From positions 1 through 64,000 of the forward strand of contig DUMB01000098.1 of the NCBI GenBank assembly GCA_012840085.1: 64,000 nucleotides of DNA, read 5' to 3'. Under the pieces are notes generated by a model. That model did not search any database. It was not told the DNA's origin and was given only the letters and a program-made list of their open reading frames with translations. The DNA comes from Clostridiaceae bacterium (GTDB lineage: Bacteria > Bacillota > Clostridia > Acetivibrionales > DUMB01). Position 1 is the stretch's first letter. Every line of letters begins with the position of its first letter. Shown one piece after another: positions 7,662-15,945 of the stretch. A program made the translations under genes and the position numbers.

Positions 7662-8639
7662 ATGAGTATAGTAATGGATGATAGTAAATTATTGGAAATG
7701 TATAGAACCATGCAGCTCATCCGCTTGATTGAACAAAGAATCAATGATGAATACAAGTATGACGAAATCAAAACACCTATTCACCTGTCGATTGGACAGG
7801 AAGCGGTGGCAGCCGGTGTCTGCATACACCTTCGAAAGGATGATTACATTTTCGGCACCCACAGAAGCCATTCGCAATATATTGCAAAAGGCGGCGATAT
7901 TCAAAAAATGATCTCCGAATTGTACCTGAGAAAAACCGGATGTGCGTCTGGCAGAGGCGGATCGATGCATCTTGTTGATCCGGAGGTGGGCATCTTTGGC
8001 TCTTCCGCCATTGTTGGAGGCAGTATTCCGCTGGGAACCGGCACAGCCCTGGCATCCAAGCTTCAAAAGAATGACAGGGTAACTGTTGTATTTTTTGGTG
8101 ACGGCGCCGCTGATGAAGGTACATTTCATGAAAGCCTGAACTTCGCCGCGCTGAAAAAGCTGCCTGTAGTATATGTATGTGAAAACAATTTTTATGCAAT
8201 TAACTCACACCAACTGTCACGGCAGGTCGGCGACAACATTTACAAATGGGCGCAGAGCTATGGAATGCCGGGTTATCAGATCGACGGAAATGACGTGTTG
8301 GAAGTTTTCAAATATGCCGAAGAAGCTATTTCCAGATGCCGAAACGGTGAAGGCCCTACCATGATTGAATGCCTCACCTACAGGTGGAAAGGGCACATCG
8401 GAACAGTGGATGATGTAGGGGAAGGCTACAGGCCGAAGGAGGAATATGATTATTGGGTTTCGAGATGCCCGATAAAACGGTTCTCAGAATATCTTAAGAA
8501 TAAGGGAATTTTGACTGATGAACTTATAAAAAAGATTGATCAGGAAATATACGATTTGATAGATGAAGTATTCCGTGTTGCGCAGAACTCACCAAAGCCC
8601 TCGCCTGATGAACTGCTGGATTTTGTATATGCAGATTAG
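7662..8639 (+). CDS. Thiamine-diphosphate-dependent dehydrogenase E1 component, alpha subunit
   Basis: A 325-residue protein of the pyruvate/acetoin/2-oxoacid dehydrogenase E1 alpha family. It has HLSIGQEAVAAGV, the GTHRSHSQYIAKG substrate region, and the ThDP/Mg2+ motif that starts at GDGAADEGTFHE and closes with CENNFYAI. These subunits decarboxylate a 2-oxoacid or diketone on ThDP together with a beta subunit, present 128 nt downstream. No E2 acyltransferase or E3 dihydrolipoamide dehydrogenase gene is nearby, and the pair lies inside a glycosylation locus. A role in making or transferring a two- or three-carbon unit to a sugar is therefore possible. ATG 7662 is chosen because the earlier ATG at 7657 stops at once. 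Family assignment is firm; the role is inference. Confidence 0.85.
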   Translation: MSIVMDDSKLLEMYRTMQLIRLIEQRINDEYKYDEIKTPIHLSIGQEAVAAGVCIHLRKDDYIFGTHRSHSQYIAKGGDIQKMISELYLRKTGCASGRGGSMHLVDPEVGIFGSSAIVGGSIPLGTGTALASKLQKNDRVTVVFFGDGAADEGTFHESLNFAALKKLPVVYVCENNFYAINSHQLSRQVGDNIYKWAQSYGMPGYQIDGNDVLEVFKYAEEAISRCRNGEGPTMIECLTYRWKGHIGTVDDVGEGYRPKEEYDYWVSRCPIKRFSEYLKNKGILTDELIKKIDQEIYDLIDEVFRVAQNSPKPSPDELLDFVYAD

Positions 8640-8766
8640 AAACGGGAAGTAAGTGATGGGCATTTGATGGTGGGAATGATGCATAGTGATGCGCATTGTT
8701 TACGAGGAGGATGCGTATTTTCTGCGATAATAATGCGTACTGTCTATTCGAAAGGAGGATATTCTC

Positions 8767-9810
8767 ATGCCATGGACGACAGTTCAAGTGGAAAAACTGG
8801 ATAGCTTTTTCATATCAGGCGATTTTACAGGTGACCGTGTACTTACTTACAGGGAAGCACTTCATGAAGCTTTTGACCAATCGTTGGCAAGGGACCCGAG
8901 AGTATTCATTATGGGTGAAGGTGTGGATGACGTTGCAGGTGTTTTCGGGACCACCAAGGGATTGAAAGAGAAATACGGCGCAGACAGGGTGTTTGATACG
9001 CCGATAGCTGAAAATTCACTGACAGGGATAGCTGCCGGGGCTGCTATGGCAGGCTTAAGGCCGATACTAATTCATGCACGGATGGATTTTCTGCTGCTTT
9101 CTTTCGATCAACTGGTTAATCATGCATCAAAATGGTGTTATATGTTCGGAGGAAAGGTAAAGATTCCATTGGTGGTAAGAACCATCAGCGCCAGAGGCTG
9201 GGGCTCCGGAGCACAGCATTCACAATGTATCCAGGGAATGCTGATGAATGTTCCCGGTTTGAAAATTGTTGCCCCTGCCACTCCATATGATGCAAAAGGG
9301 TTGATGATATCAGCCATTATCGACAGCAACCCGGTTCTGTTTGTAGAACATCGATGGCTGCACAAAACAACGGGGCATGTTCCCGAAGAACTCTATTCCA
9401 TTCCCATCGGCAAAGGTGTAATTCGCCGCAAGGGGGAAGATATCACTATTGTAGCTATATCCTATATGCTTGTGGAGGCGTTAAAGGCTGCTGAAAAGCT
9501 TCAGGAGGCAGGCATATCAGCAGAGGTTATAGACCCTCGCACATTAAAACCCCTTGATGAACAGATTCTGGTGGAATCCGTCGCAAAAACCGGAAGGCTT
9601 CTGATTACCGACACCGGATGCAAGACAGGCAGCGTTGCTTCGGAAATAGCCGCCGTTGCAGCCGAAAAAGCATTCCACCTGCTGAAAAAGCCTATCAAAC
9701 GGGTATGCTGCCCGGATACACCCACGCCAACCAGTGATGTATTAGAAAAAGCTTTTTATCCCAATGCAGATGACATTTTCAACGAAGCGGTAAAATTAGT
9801 AAGAGAATGA
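8767..9810 (+). CDS. Thiamine-diphosphate-dependent dehydrogenase E1 component, beta subunit
   Basis: A 347-residue partner of the upstream alpha subunit. The pyrimidine-binding half shows FIMGEGVDDVAGVFG, then DTPIAENSLTGIAAG, whose Glu normally activates ThDP, then IHARMDFLLLSFDQLVNHASK. The C-terminal transketolase-like domain holds SYMLVEALKAAEKL and EVIDPRTLKPLD. It resembles acetoin or pyruvate dehydrogenase beta subunits across its length, with an N-terminal extension of about 25 residues. ATG 8767 follows AAAGGAGG. The gene is translated in the same operon as the alpha subunit and is followed 13 nt later by an SDR epimerase gene, which suggests a joint step on a nucleotide sugar or a pendant group. 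Confidence 0.87.
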   Translation: MPWTTVQVEKLDSFFISGDFTGDRVLTYREALHEAFDQSLARDPRVFIMGEGVDDVAGVFGTTKGLKEKYGADRVFDTPIAENSLTGIAAGAAMAGLRPILIHARMDFLLLSFDQLVNHASKWCYMFGGKVKIPLVVRTISARGWGSGAQHSQCIQGMLMNVPGLKIVAPATPYDAKGLMISAIIDSNPVLFVEHRWLHKTTGHVPEELYSIPIGKGVIRRKGEDITIVAISYMLVEALKAAEKLQEAGISAEVIDPRTLKPLDEQILVESVAKTGRLLITDTGCKTGSVASEIAAVAAEKAFHLLKKPIKRVCCPDTPTPTSDVLEKAFYPNADDIFNEAVKLVRE

Positions 9811-9823
9811 AAAGAGGATGATT

Positions 9824-10870
9824 ATGGATAGAATAATTGAGCAGGATTGCCTTGAATACATTGAAAAAATCGATCTGACCCCGTTAAGGGGTAAAACCGT
9901 CTATATTACTGGGGCTAACGGACTCATTGGCACATATGTGATCTATATGCTTCATCTTGCCAATGTCGTCAAAAATACCGGGATTAACATTGTCGCTGTC
10001 AGCAAAAGCCCTCCCGGCAGCCATCTTCAGGATATCTTCAAGGACCGCTATGCATTCTATTCGGCGGATCTGATCCAGCCGGATTGCAACTGCTTTGATG
10101 TGAAGGCTGACTACATCATTCATGGAGCGACTTATGCCCAGCCGAAAAAATTCATTCAAAAATATTCGGAGACCATCCATCTGAATACAACTGTAACTGA
10201 AAGGCTGTTGAAAAAAGCAAAAAATGATAATGCCACCTTATTGTTTTTAAGTTCCTCGGAAGTATATGGTGAACCTGATGAAAATCATGTTCCCACCAGG
10301 GAAGATTATCCCGGCTTATGTTCACCTGTGGATATACGGGCAATCTACTCTGAGTCAAAACGCATGGGTGAAACTTTGTGTTTTGCCTACAGAAACTTTG
10401 AAGGGGTTAATGCAAAAGTAGCCAGGATTTCCATGACTTATGGGCCAGGCATCGGTCTGAAAGATGAAAGGGTCCTTGCCCATTTCCTGCGGCAGGCTCT
10501 TTATGAAAAAAAGATCAAGATGCTGGATGACGGAAGCAAGATCAGGACATTCTGCTACATTGCCGACTGTGTACTGATGTTGCTTTATATAATGATTTAT
10601 GGTAAAGACTTTGTATATAATGTGGGAGGAAAAGACAGCATCAGCATTCGCAAGCTTGCGGAAGAAATATGTATGCTGACGGGGAGTACGTTATCCCAGG
10701 AGATTACAAGCAAAGAAAACATGCAGAACATCAAGGTTTCTCCGAAGCTGGTAAAACTTGATATTACAAAAATCTGTACCGAATTTTCGCTTCCGCCTTT
10801 CAAGCCTTTCCGTGAAGGCTTGGCCCGTACCATTGAGTGGAACAAGGCAGTAAACGGGTTATCGGGCTGA
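9824..10870 (+). CDS. NAD-dependent epimerase/dehydratase (extended SDR)
   Basis: A protein of about 348 residues. The Rossmann NAD(P)-binding motif is TGANGLIGTYV near residue 29. LSSSEVYGEP supplies the catalytic Ser/Thr region and IYSESKRMGE the YxxxK pair, followed by ARISMTYGPG and the substrate domain. The family acts on nucleotide-activated sugars as epimerase, dehydratase or decarboxylase; UDP-glucuronate decarboxylases are close in style. The ATG at 9818 has no spacing to the AGAGG signal, while ATG 9824 has six bases, so 9824 is chosen. Placed between the E1 pair and the next glycosyltransferase, it probably makes a sugar for the same glycan. The substrate cannot be assigned. Confidence 0.85.
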   Translation: MDRIIEQDCLEYIEKIDLTPLRGKTVYITGANGLIGTYVIYMLHLANVVKNTGINIVAVSKSPPGSHLQDIFKDRYAFYSADLIQPDCNCFDVKADYIIHGATYAQPKKFIQKYSETIHLNTTVTERLLKKAKNDNATLLFLSSSEVYGEPDENHVPTREDYPGLCSPVDIRAIYSESKRMGETLCFAYRNFEGVNAKVARISMTYGPGIGLKDERVLAHFLRQALYEKKIKMLDDGSKIRTFCYIADCVLMLLYIMIYGKDFVYNVGGKDSISIRKLAEEICMLTGSTLSQEITSKENMQNIKVSPKLVKLDITKICTEFSLPPFKPFREGLARTIEWNKAVNGLSG

Positions 10871-11022
10871 TACGGGCTGTCAGGCTATTAACCCCTTAGC
10901 CTGAGCCACTAACCATTGACCTGAAGCCTTTATTTTTCATAACCTTGCACAAAAGATGACAGGTATACATAATATGAACTTGAAGAAATGTATCAAAAGG
11001 AAAAGTGCGAGGTGAACATTAA

Positions 11023-12204
11023 ATGGCAGGTGACAGATTCCTGTTAATCAAGCCTTGGAGTTACAGATTATGGTCTGATGTGGAGCATGTTCTGGGTCAG
11101 CTTTTAATTGCCGAGATCACCAACCGCATCCCGGTTATCTATTGGCCGACCCATTGTTTGCATAATGGATTCATTCACACAAATGGATTTGAATTATATT
11201 TTGAACCTATATCCAATTATAGTATTTTTGACTTGACCAAACCCGGGTACACCTTCTATCCGCCCTTCTGGGATGCAGACAATCTGCTGGTGGAAGATAC
11301 GGAAAAGGATACCTGGATGTATAGAAGTATCGGCGATCTCATTAGCAGTGACGCAAATGTGGTCGTGGGGGATGTTTATTTTTCAATATCGGAAATCATT
11401 CCTTTTATCCGGAAGGATAATGCGGCATACGGCATGACAGCCGTAGAGATATACCGTTACCTTTACAGGAAATATATAAAAGTTAAAAGAGACATTCTCA
11501 TGGAAGTGCAGGGATTTTACCAGTCATGGCTCAAGGATGAACACCCCTTGCTGGCAGTTCATGTCAGGAGAGAGGAAGACGACATGATCATTGACGAAAG
11601 AAAAGACAAAGCTGATGAACACTACTGGTACAGGAACAGCAGAAAATATGGAGCCAGAAATAAAAAGAAGAAGAAAAGAAAATACCGTTTTTTGGGAAAA
11701 GGAAGGTTATTGAAAGCCAATACACAATATCATGCTGAAATCCGAAAATTGATGAATAAATACTCGATTAAGAAAATATTCCTTCTCACCGACAGTGAGG
11801 AAGTGAAAGAGGAATACAGCAAGACTTATGGCGATATGGTTGTATTCACGGATTGCAAGAGATTATCCGGCAGTGAACCGGCATACAAGATGGAAAACCC
11901 TATGGTGAAAAGAAGACGGGGGATAGAGGTTATAAAGGATGCATATCTTGCAGCTCAATGCGACTTTTTTATAGGAAATGATTTCTCAAGCCTGTCCCGG
12001 GCGATATACCGGATAAAAGACTGGCCTGCGGAAAATGTCAAGCTTCTTTTCCGTCGGAGGGATAAACGCAAATACCCTATCAATGTAAGAATGATTGCTG
12101 CCAGTGATAAGAAATTGTTGAGTCCATTTGTGAAGTTCATTAAAGAGCTTTACCGGAAAATAAAGAAGAAACTGCACATTGGGGGTGATGAAAATGACAG
12201 CTGA
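11023..12204 (+). CDS. Putative fucosyltransferase (paralogue 2)
   Basis: A 393-residue member of the four-gene family. It starts MAGDRFLLIKPWSYRLWSD and carries ITNRIPVIYWPTHC, a central AVHVRREEDD and the C-terminal DFFIGNDFSSLSRAI. Compared with paralogues 1 and 3, the HxRxxDK motif is altered, with acidic residues replacing the DK. A strongly basic insert (about residues 205-230, rich in Lys and Arg) separates it from the nucleotide-binding half, and a basic C-terminal tail follows. ATG 11023 is preceded by GCGAGGTG. The gene overlaps the next by 11 nt. It may use a different donor or acceptor, or be less active; this is inference. Confidence 0.65.
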   Translation: MAGDRFLLIKPWSYRLWSDVEHVLGQLLIAEITNRIPVIYWPTHCLHNGFIHTNGFELYFEPISNYSIFDLTKPGYTFYPPFWDADNLLVEDTEKDTWMYRSIGDLISSDANVVVGDVYFSISEIIPFIRKDNAAYGMTAVEIYRYLYRKYIKVKRDILMEVQGFYQSWLKDEHPLLAVHVRREEDDMIIDERKDKADEHYWYRNSRKYGARNKKKKKRKYRFLGKGRLLKANTQYHAEIRKLMNKYSIKKIFLLTDSEEVKEEYSKTYGDMVVFTDCKRLSGSEPAYKMENPMVKRRRGIEVIKDAYLAAQCDFFIGNDFSSLSRAIYRIKDWPAENVKLLFRRRDKRKYPINVRMIAASDKKLLSPFVKFIKELYRKIKKKLHIGGDENDS

Positions 12205-13285
12205 CAGATTTTTGCTCATAAAAAGCTGGGGTTGCGGTTTCTGGTCGGATGTAGACCATGTGATGGGGCAGTTGCTGGCTGCTGAACTGACCAACCGGAT
12301 TCCTGTCGTTTATTGGGGATCGAACAGCCTGTATTCAGAATCTTTTAAAGGAAATGCCTTTGAATTATATTTTGAACCTGTATCCAACTATACTGTGGAA
12401 GAATTGGCCCAACCCGGCTTCACTTACTATCCCCCCGTATGGAACGACAAAAACCTGACGGTGGAAGATTTGGATAAAGTGGCCTGGGCGTACAGGAACC
12501 TGGGTGACATGATGAATAGTAATGCCAATGTGGTTGTTAGCGACACCCACTATTTTATCCGCCCCTTGATCCATTTCATCCCTAAGAGCCATTGGGCCTA
12601 TGGAATGACCGCTCATCAGATATACCGGTGCCTGTTTGATAAATATATCAGGTTGAAGCCTGATATCCAGGAAGAAATACAGAAGTTTTATGATGAAAAC
12701 ATGAAAGATTCAAGACCGCTGCTGGGGGTTCATATGCGTGGCGGTGATAAGGTAAAAGAAGTAGAAAACCTGTCTCACTTGAACAAGAAGTATCATGAAA
12801 CAGTACAAGACTTTATAGAACGGTATGGTATTCAAAAAATCCTATTGCTGACAGACTGCGAGGAGATTCTCTCCGATTTTCAAAAGAAGTACGGTCAGAT
12901 GGTGATTTTTACTGATTGTAAAAGGGGACAGCTCAATGACACGCAAAATGCTCCCCACCTTACCAGCTACTCCGAAAAAAGGCGCAAAGGAATAGAGATC
13001 ATCAAGGATACTTACCTGGCTTCCATGTGTGACTTTTTTATAGGCAATGGATATTCCAATGTATCATACACAGTAAAACGTCTGAAGGATTGGCCGGACA
13101 GCAATATTGTCCTTTTCTACAGAGATTTGAAGCATGAAATAAAGCTGGCCAAAAAACGCGTAAAAGCAGACCAAAGGAGAAGAAAATCGGAAAGAGTCCG
13201 CCATAGGTTAGAATATCCTGAATTATACGGAGGTGTGAATACGTATGCAGATGAATCGATTCCTATTAATAAAATCATTGGGTAA
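12194..13285 (+). CDS. Putative fucosyltransferase (paralogue 3)
   Basis: A protein of about 363 residues, MTADRFLLIKSWGCGFWSD. It is the paralogue with the cleanest signature: GVHMRGGDKVKEV matches the HxRxxDK GDP-fucose motif, LLTDCEEILSDF follows, and DFFIGNGYSNVSYTV closes the catalytic part. A basic tail rich in Lys and Arg ends the protein. The frame opens earlier, but ATG 12194 has GGGGGTG six bases upstream and aligns with the start of the neighbouring paralogues. It overlaps the upstream gene by 11 nt and the downstream gene by 41 nt, so the three are translationally coupled. The acceptor is unknown. Confidence 0.7.
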   Translation: MTADRFLLIKSWGCGFWSDVDHVMGQLLAAELTNRIPVVYWGSNSLYSESFKGNAFELYFEPVSNYTVEELAQPGFTYYPPVWNDKNLTVEDLDKVAWAYRNLGDMMNSNANVVVSDTHYFIRPLIHFIPKSHWAYGMTAHQIYRCLFDKYIRLKPDIQEEIQKFYDENMKDSRPLLGVHMRGGDKVKEVENLSHLNKKYHETVQDFIERYGIQKILLLTDCEEILSDFQKKYGQMVIFTDCKRGQLNDTQNAPHLTSYSEKRRKGIEIIKDTYLASMCDFFIGNGYSNVSYTVKRLKDWPDSNIVLFYRDLKHEIKLAKKRVKADQRRRKSERVRHRLEYPELYGGVNTYADESIPINKIIG

Positions 13286-14204
13286 AAGCATTTGGGCCGA
13301 CGTGGATCATGTGATGTGCCAGCTTCTTGCTGCAGAGTTGACCAACAGGATTCCGGTCGTGTACTGGGGTATGGAGAGCTTGTACAGTGAATCCATCGCT
13401 ACAAATGCATACGAGTTTTTCTTCGAACCGGTTTCCAGTTTTACGGTCCATGATATTGTCCGTCCGGGATATTCTTTCTATCCACCTACATGGAATGTAG
13501 AGAAAATCCTTGCAGAAGACACTGACAGGTTTAAAATGGAATACCGGGATTTGAAAAGCCTGATGAAAAGTGATGCAAATATAGTTGTCAGTGACATTTA
13601 TTATCCGCTGAGCTCTATATTGGCATGGACGAACAGGTCCCATTGGTCTTACGGGAAAACTCCATATCAAGTTTACCGCTATCTTTTTGATAAATATCTG
13701 AAGCCAAAACCTGAAATAATAAGAGAAATTAAAAAATATATCAACACAACTCCCGACTTCAGGGACGAAAAGCCAATACTTGGGGTTCACTGCCGTTCCA
13801 ATGCAATTGTAAATGAGGTAGCACAGCTTTATGATTTGAACGAACTTTATAAACCCTTTATATGGGAATATATTGTACGGTACAACATCAGGCATGTCTT
13901 TTTGATAACCGACTCCAATAAAATACTGAAAGAATACAAAAAACTGTATGATGTAAACGGCATGCTTTTATATACTGACAGCAAAAAACGTCCGCTTAAG
14001 GAACGTATACCCACTTACCTGCAGACCTATCCGAATAAAAGGCATAAAGGCGTGGAGCTGGTCAGGGATACCATTGAAGTTATAAAGGACACCTATCTGG
14101 CTTCACAATGCGACTTTTTTATCGGCAACGGTTATTCAAGCCTGTCCAATACTGTGATGAGGCTTAAGGACTGGCCTGAGACCAACATAAAACTATTATA
14201 TTGA
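13245..14204 (+). CDS. Putative fucosyltransferase (paralogue 4, divergent active-site motif)
   Basis: A 319-residue protein, MQMNRFLLIKSLGKSIWAD. It is most like paralogue 3 at the N-terminus (QLLAAELTNRIPVVYWG) and C-terminus (DFFIGNGYSSLSNTV), but the central motif reads GVHCRSNAIVNEV, lacking the Asp-Lys of HxRxxDK. Its start lies inside the end of paralogue 3; GGAGG at 13229-13233 serves ATG 13245. The change may reflect altered donor binding, a non-catalytic partner role or loss of activity. It ends the contiguous transferase block; 60 nt separate it from the kinase-like gene. Confidence 0.65.
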   Translation: MQMNRFLLIKSLGKSIWADVDHVMCQLLAAELTNRIPVVYWGMESLYSESIATNAYEFFFEPVSSFTVHDIVRPGYSFYPPTWNVEKILAEDTDRFKMEYRDLKSLMKSDANIVVSDIYYPLSSILAWTNRSHWSYGKTPYQVYRYLFDKYLKPKPEIIREIKKYINTTPDFRDEKPILGVHCRSNAIVNEVAQLYDLNELYKPFIWEYIVRYNIRHVFLITDSNKILKEYKKLYDVNGMLLYTDSKKRPLKERIPTYLQTYPNKRHKGVELVRDTIEVIKDTYLASQCDFFIGNGYSSLSNTVMRLKDWPETNIKLLY

Positions 14205-14263
14205 TTTTATTATACTAAACCAATATATTAAACGGCTGTTTTCCGAGAGAGGAGGAATGATTT

Positions 14264-15199
14264 TTGAATTCCAGTGAATTGAGATATATTGAATTAATAA
14301 AAAGTAGATACCCTCAGTTGGATCTGTCAAAAATTGAATTTAATAAAACAGATGGAAGTTACAGCGATATTGCTATTGTAAATAATGAGGTTGTGTTTAA
14401 ATTTGCAAAATATGACTGGAGTGCTATTTATCTGAGAAATGAAGCGGATGTGATCCGCTTCATCCAGCCTTTTATTACCGCCTTGCCTTTGCCGGATGTG
14501 GAGCTGATTCAACAAAATGTAACCAAGCGTGCTTATGTCAAAGGTTCACCGTTATACCGGAATGTTTTACTGAAACTGGATTATCATACGCAGGACTCTG
14601 TTGCCAGGCAAATTGCGGCTTTTTTAAGCCAATTGCACAGTATCCCGGTAAAAAAAGCACAGTATGCGAAAATCGGGAATTCCCAGATTAACCGCACACG
14701 GGATGAATGGCTGGTCGAACTGGAAACGATGCAAAGAAAAATATTGCCTTACTGCACAGACTATGTAAAAGAATACTTACGTCAGATTATCCAGCCTGCC
14801 ATCGATAATGAGGAATTTTTTGAATTCCGGCCCGTACTTATCCACGGAGATTTATCACCTAACCATATCCTGTTTGACAAAGAGTCTCAAAGAATTAACG
14901 GCATCATTGGCTTTGACAATGCAGGATTTGGCGATCCCGCCTATGATCTGGGAATGCTTCTGGATCACCTGGGAGAGAATTTCATAAAGCGGATACACAA
15001 ATACTATCCGATTTCTGCTGAATACCTGGATAGAGCCAGATTTTATGCTTATATCAGCAGTTTTATGTGGTACAGGGATGTTTGCGATATGATTACAACG
15101 CGGGATTTTTCACGTTTTCAGATTCAGGCAAAAGACAGAGACATTTTCCCTATGGGAATAGCATACCATGTACCCGGAGGCAGGCCGCTGAAAAAATGA
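14264..15199 (+). CDS. APH/choline-kinase-like phosphotransferase
   Basis: A 311-residue protein of the aminoglycoside phosphotransferase (APH) fold. The N-lobe shows VVFKFAKYDWSAIYLRNEADVI with the ATP-binding Lys and paired Glu. The catalytic loop is HGDLSPNHILF (from residue 194). The metal-binding segment reads IIGFDNAGFGDPAYDLG, where most relatives have IIDF-type Asp; here the first Asp is Gly and an Asp lies two residues later. TTG 14264 is taken as start because GGAGG (14251-14255) is correctly spaced and the intervening ATG stops after six codons. It probably phosphorylates a small molecule or sugar for the glycan, though resistance-type or orphan functions are possible. Confidence 0.75.
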   Translation: MNSSELRYIELIKSRYPQLDLSKIEFNKTDGSYSDIAIVNNEVVFKFAKYDWSAIYLRNEADVIRFIQPFITALPLPDVELIQQNVTKRAYVKGSPLYRNVLLKLDYHTQDSVARQIAAFLSQLHSIPVKKAQYAKIGNSQINRTRDEWLVELETMQRKILPYCTDYVKEYLRQIIQPAIDNEEFFEFRPVLIHGDLSPNHILFDKESQRINGIIGFDNAGFGDPAYDLGMLLDHLGENFIKRIHKYYPISAEYLDRARFYAYISSFMWYRDVCDMITTRDFSRFQIQAKDRDIFPMGIAYHVPGGRPLKK

Positions 15200-15266
15200 A
15201 TGGTGATATCTGAGCGGGATTGTGAATAAAATATTGATACAGGAATATGTATTGGGAGATGGTAGT

Positions 15267-15719
15267 GTGAATTACACTCCTTCTGATCTGAGCCTTCTCA
15301 CAATCAAGAAAGCGCTTTTCGACGGGTACAGCAAAAAACAGGTTGACAACTTGCTTACAAAAATTATCGAAGACTATACAGAAATGAGTAAGAATATACA
15401 TGAGCTGAAATGCGAGGTATCCACTCTGAATGAGACGGTAAAGCATTACAAGGTACTTGAAGAATCCCTGCAGCACTCTATCCTGGTTGCACAACATACT
15501 GCCGAGCAAATCAAGGCAAATGCATGCGATAAGGCAAAGAACATTGTGGAAGAAGCGGAGGTAAAAGCACAGAAAATAATTGAAGATGCCATGAATGAAG
15601 CCCGTAAATTACAAACAAAATATGAAGAGCTGAAAAATGAAGTGTACACTTTCAAAACAAAGTCGGAAGCATTGCTCCAGGCCCAAATGGACGTCATAAA
15701 GCAATTGTTTCCCGATTAA
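15267..15719 (+). CDS. DivIVA-like coiled-coil protein
   Basis: A small, highly charged protein of about 150 residues. The N-terminal YTPSDLSLLTIKKALFDGY and KKQVDNLLTKI resemble the DivIVA membrane-binding region, followed by a long coiled coil (about residues 35-145) with Ala-rich heptads such as EEAEVKAQKIIEDAMNEAR. DivIVA-type proteins mark curved membranes and cell poles and recruit partners. The frame allows GTG 15222, but GTG 15267 has GGGAG eight bases upstream and starts just before the conserved region, so it is preferred. As last gene of the glycan operon it could position the machinery at the forespore; that is inference. Confidence 0.65.
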   Translation: MNYTPSDLSLLTIKKALFDGYSKKQVDNLLTKIIEDYTEMSKNIHELKCEVSTLNETVKHYKVLEESLQHSILVAQHTAEQIKANACDKAKNIVEEAEVKAQKIIEDAMNEARKLQTKYEELKNEVYTFKTKSEALLQAQMDVIKQLFPD

Positions 15720-15755
15720 AGAATATCTTCAGCCGGTTAAAGATTACCATTAAAA

Positions 15756-15887
15756 AAGACAGGGGAATGGACTCATTGATATGTTCCACTTGCAACAGAC
15801 AGTAGAAATATAAAAACTGTTTATTGCAAGCAGGAACATATTTTTATGAGAGAAAAAAACAGGCGCTGTTAGGTGTTCCCCTGTCTT
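15756..15887. repeat. Long imperfect hairpin (about 132 nt) between convergent genes
   Basis: AAGACAGGGGAA (15756-15767) pairs perfectly with TTCCCCTGTCTT (15876-15887). Inside it, TATGTTCC pairs with GGAACATA, TTGCAA with TTGCAA, and ACAGT with ACTGT around a central A-rich loop. The nested arms make one long stem with bulges. It could be a bidirectional terminator, a structured RNA or a MITE-like element. No target-site duplication is clear. Confidence 0.6.
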
Positions 15888-15945
15888 GGACCGGACAAAA
15901 TAAGTTTTCTGTTGTCTTTCTGCACCTGTTTTCTGTACTTGAAAG

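Noticed and set aside
7662-9810. Pyruvate dehydrogenase complex operon
   Set aside because: Only E1 alpha and beta are present; no E2, lipoyl domain or E3 follows, and the neighbours are glycan genes.
13275-13895. 206-codon minus-strand frame over fucosyltransferase paralogue 4
   Set aside because: It lies wholly antisense to a member of a conserved gene family and shows no motif or translation signal.
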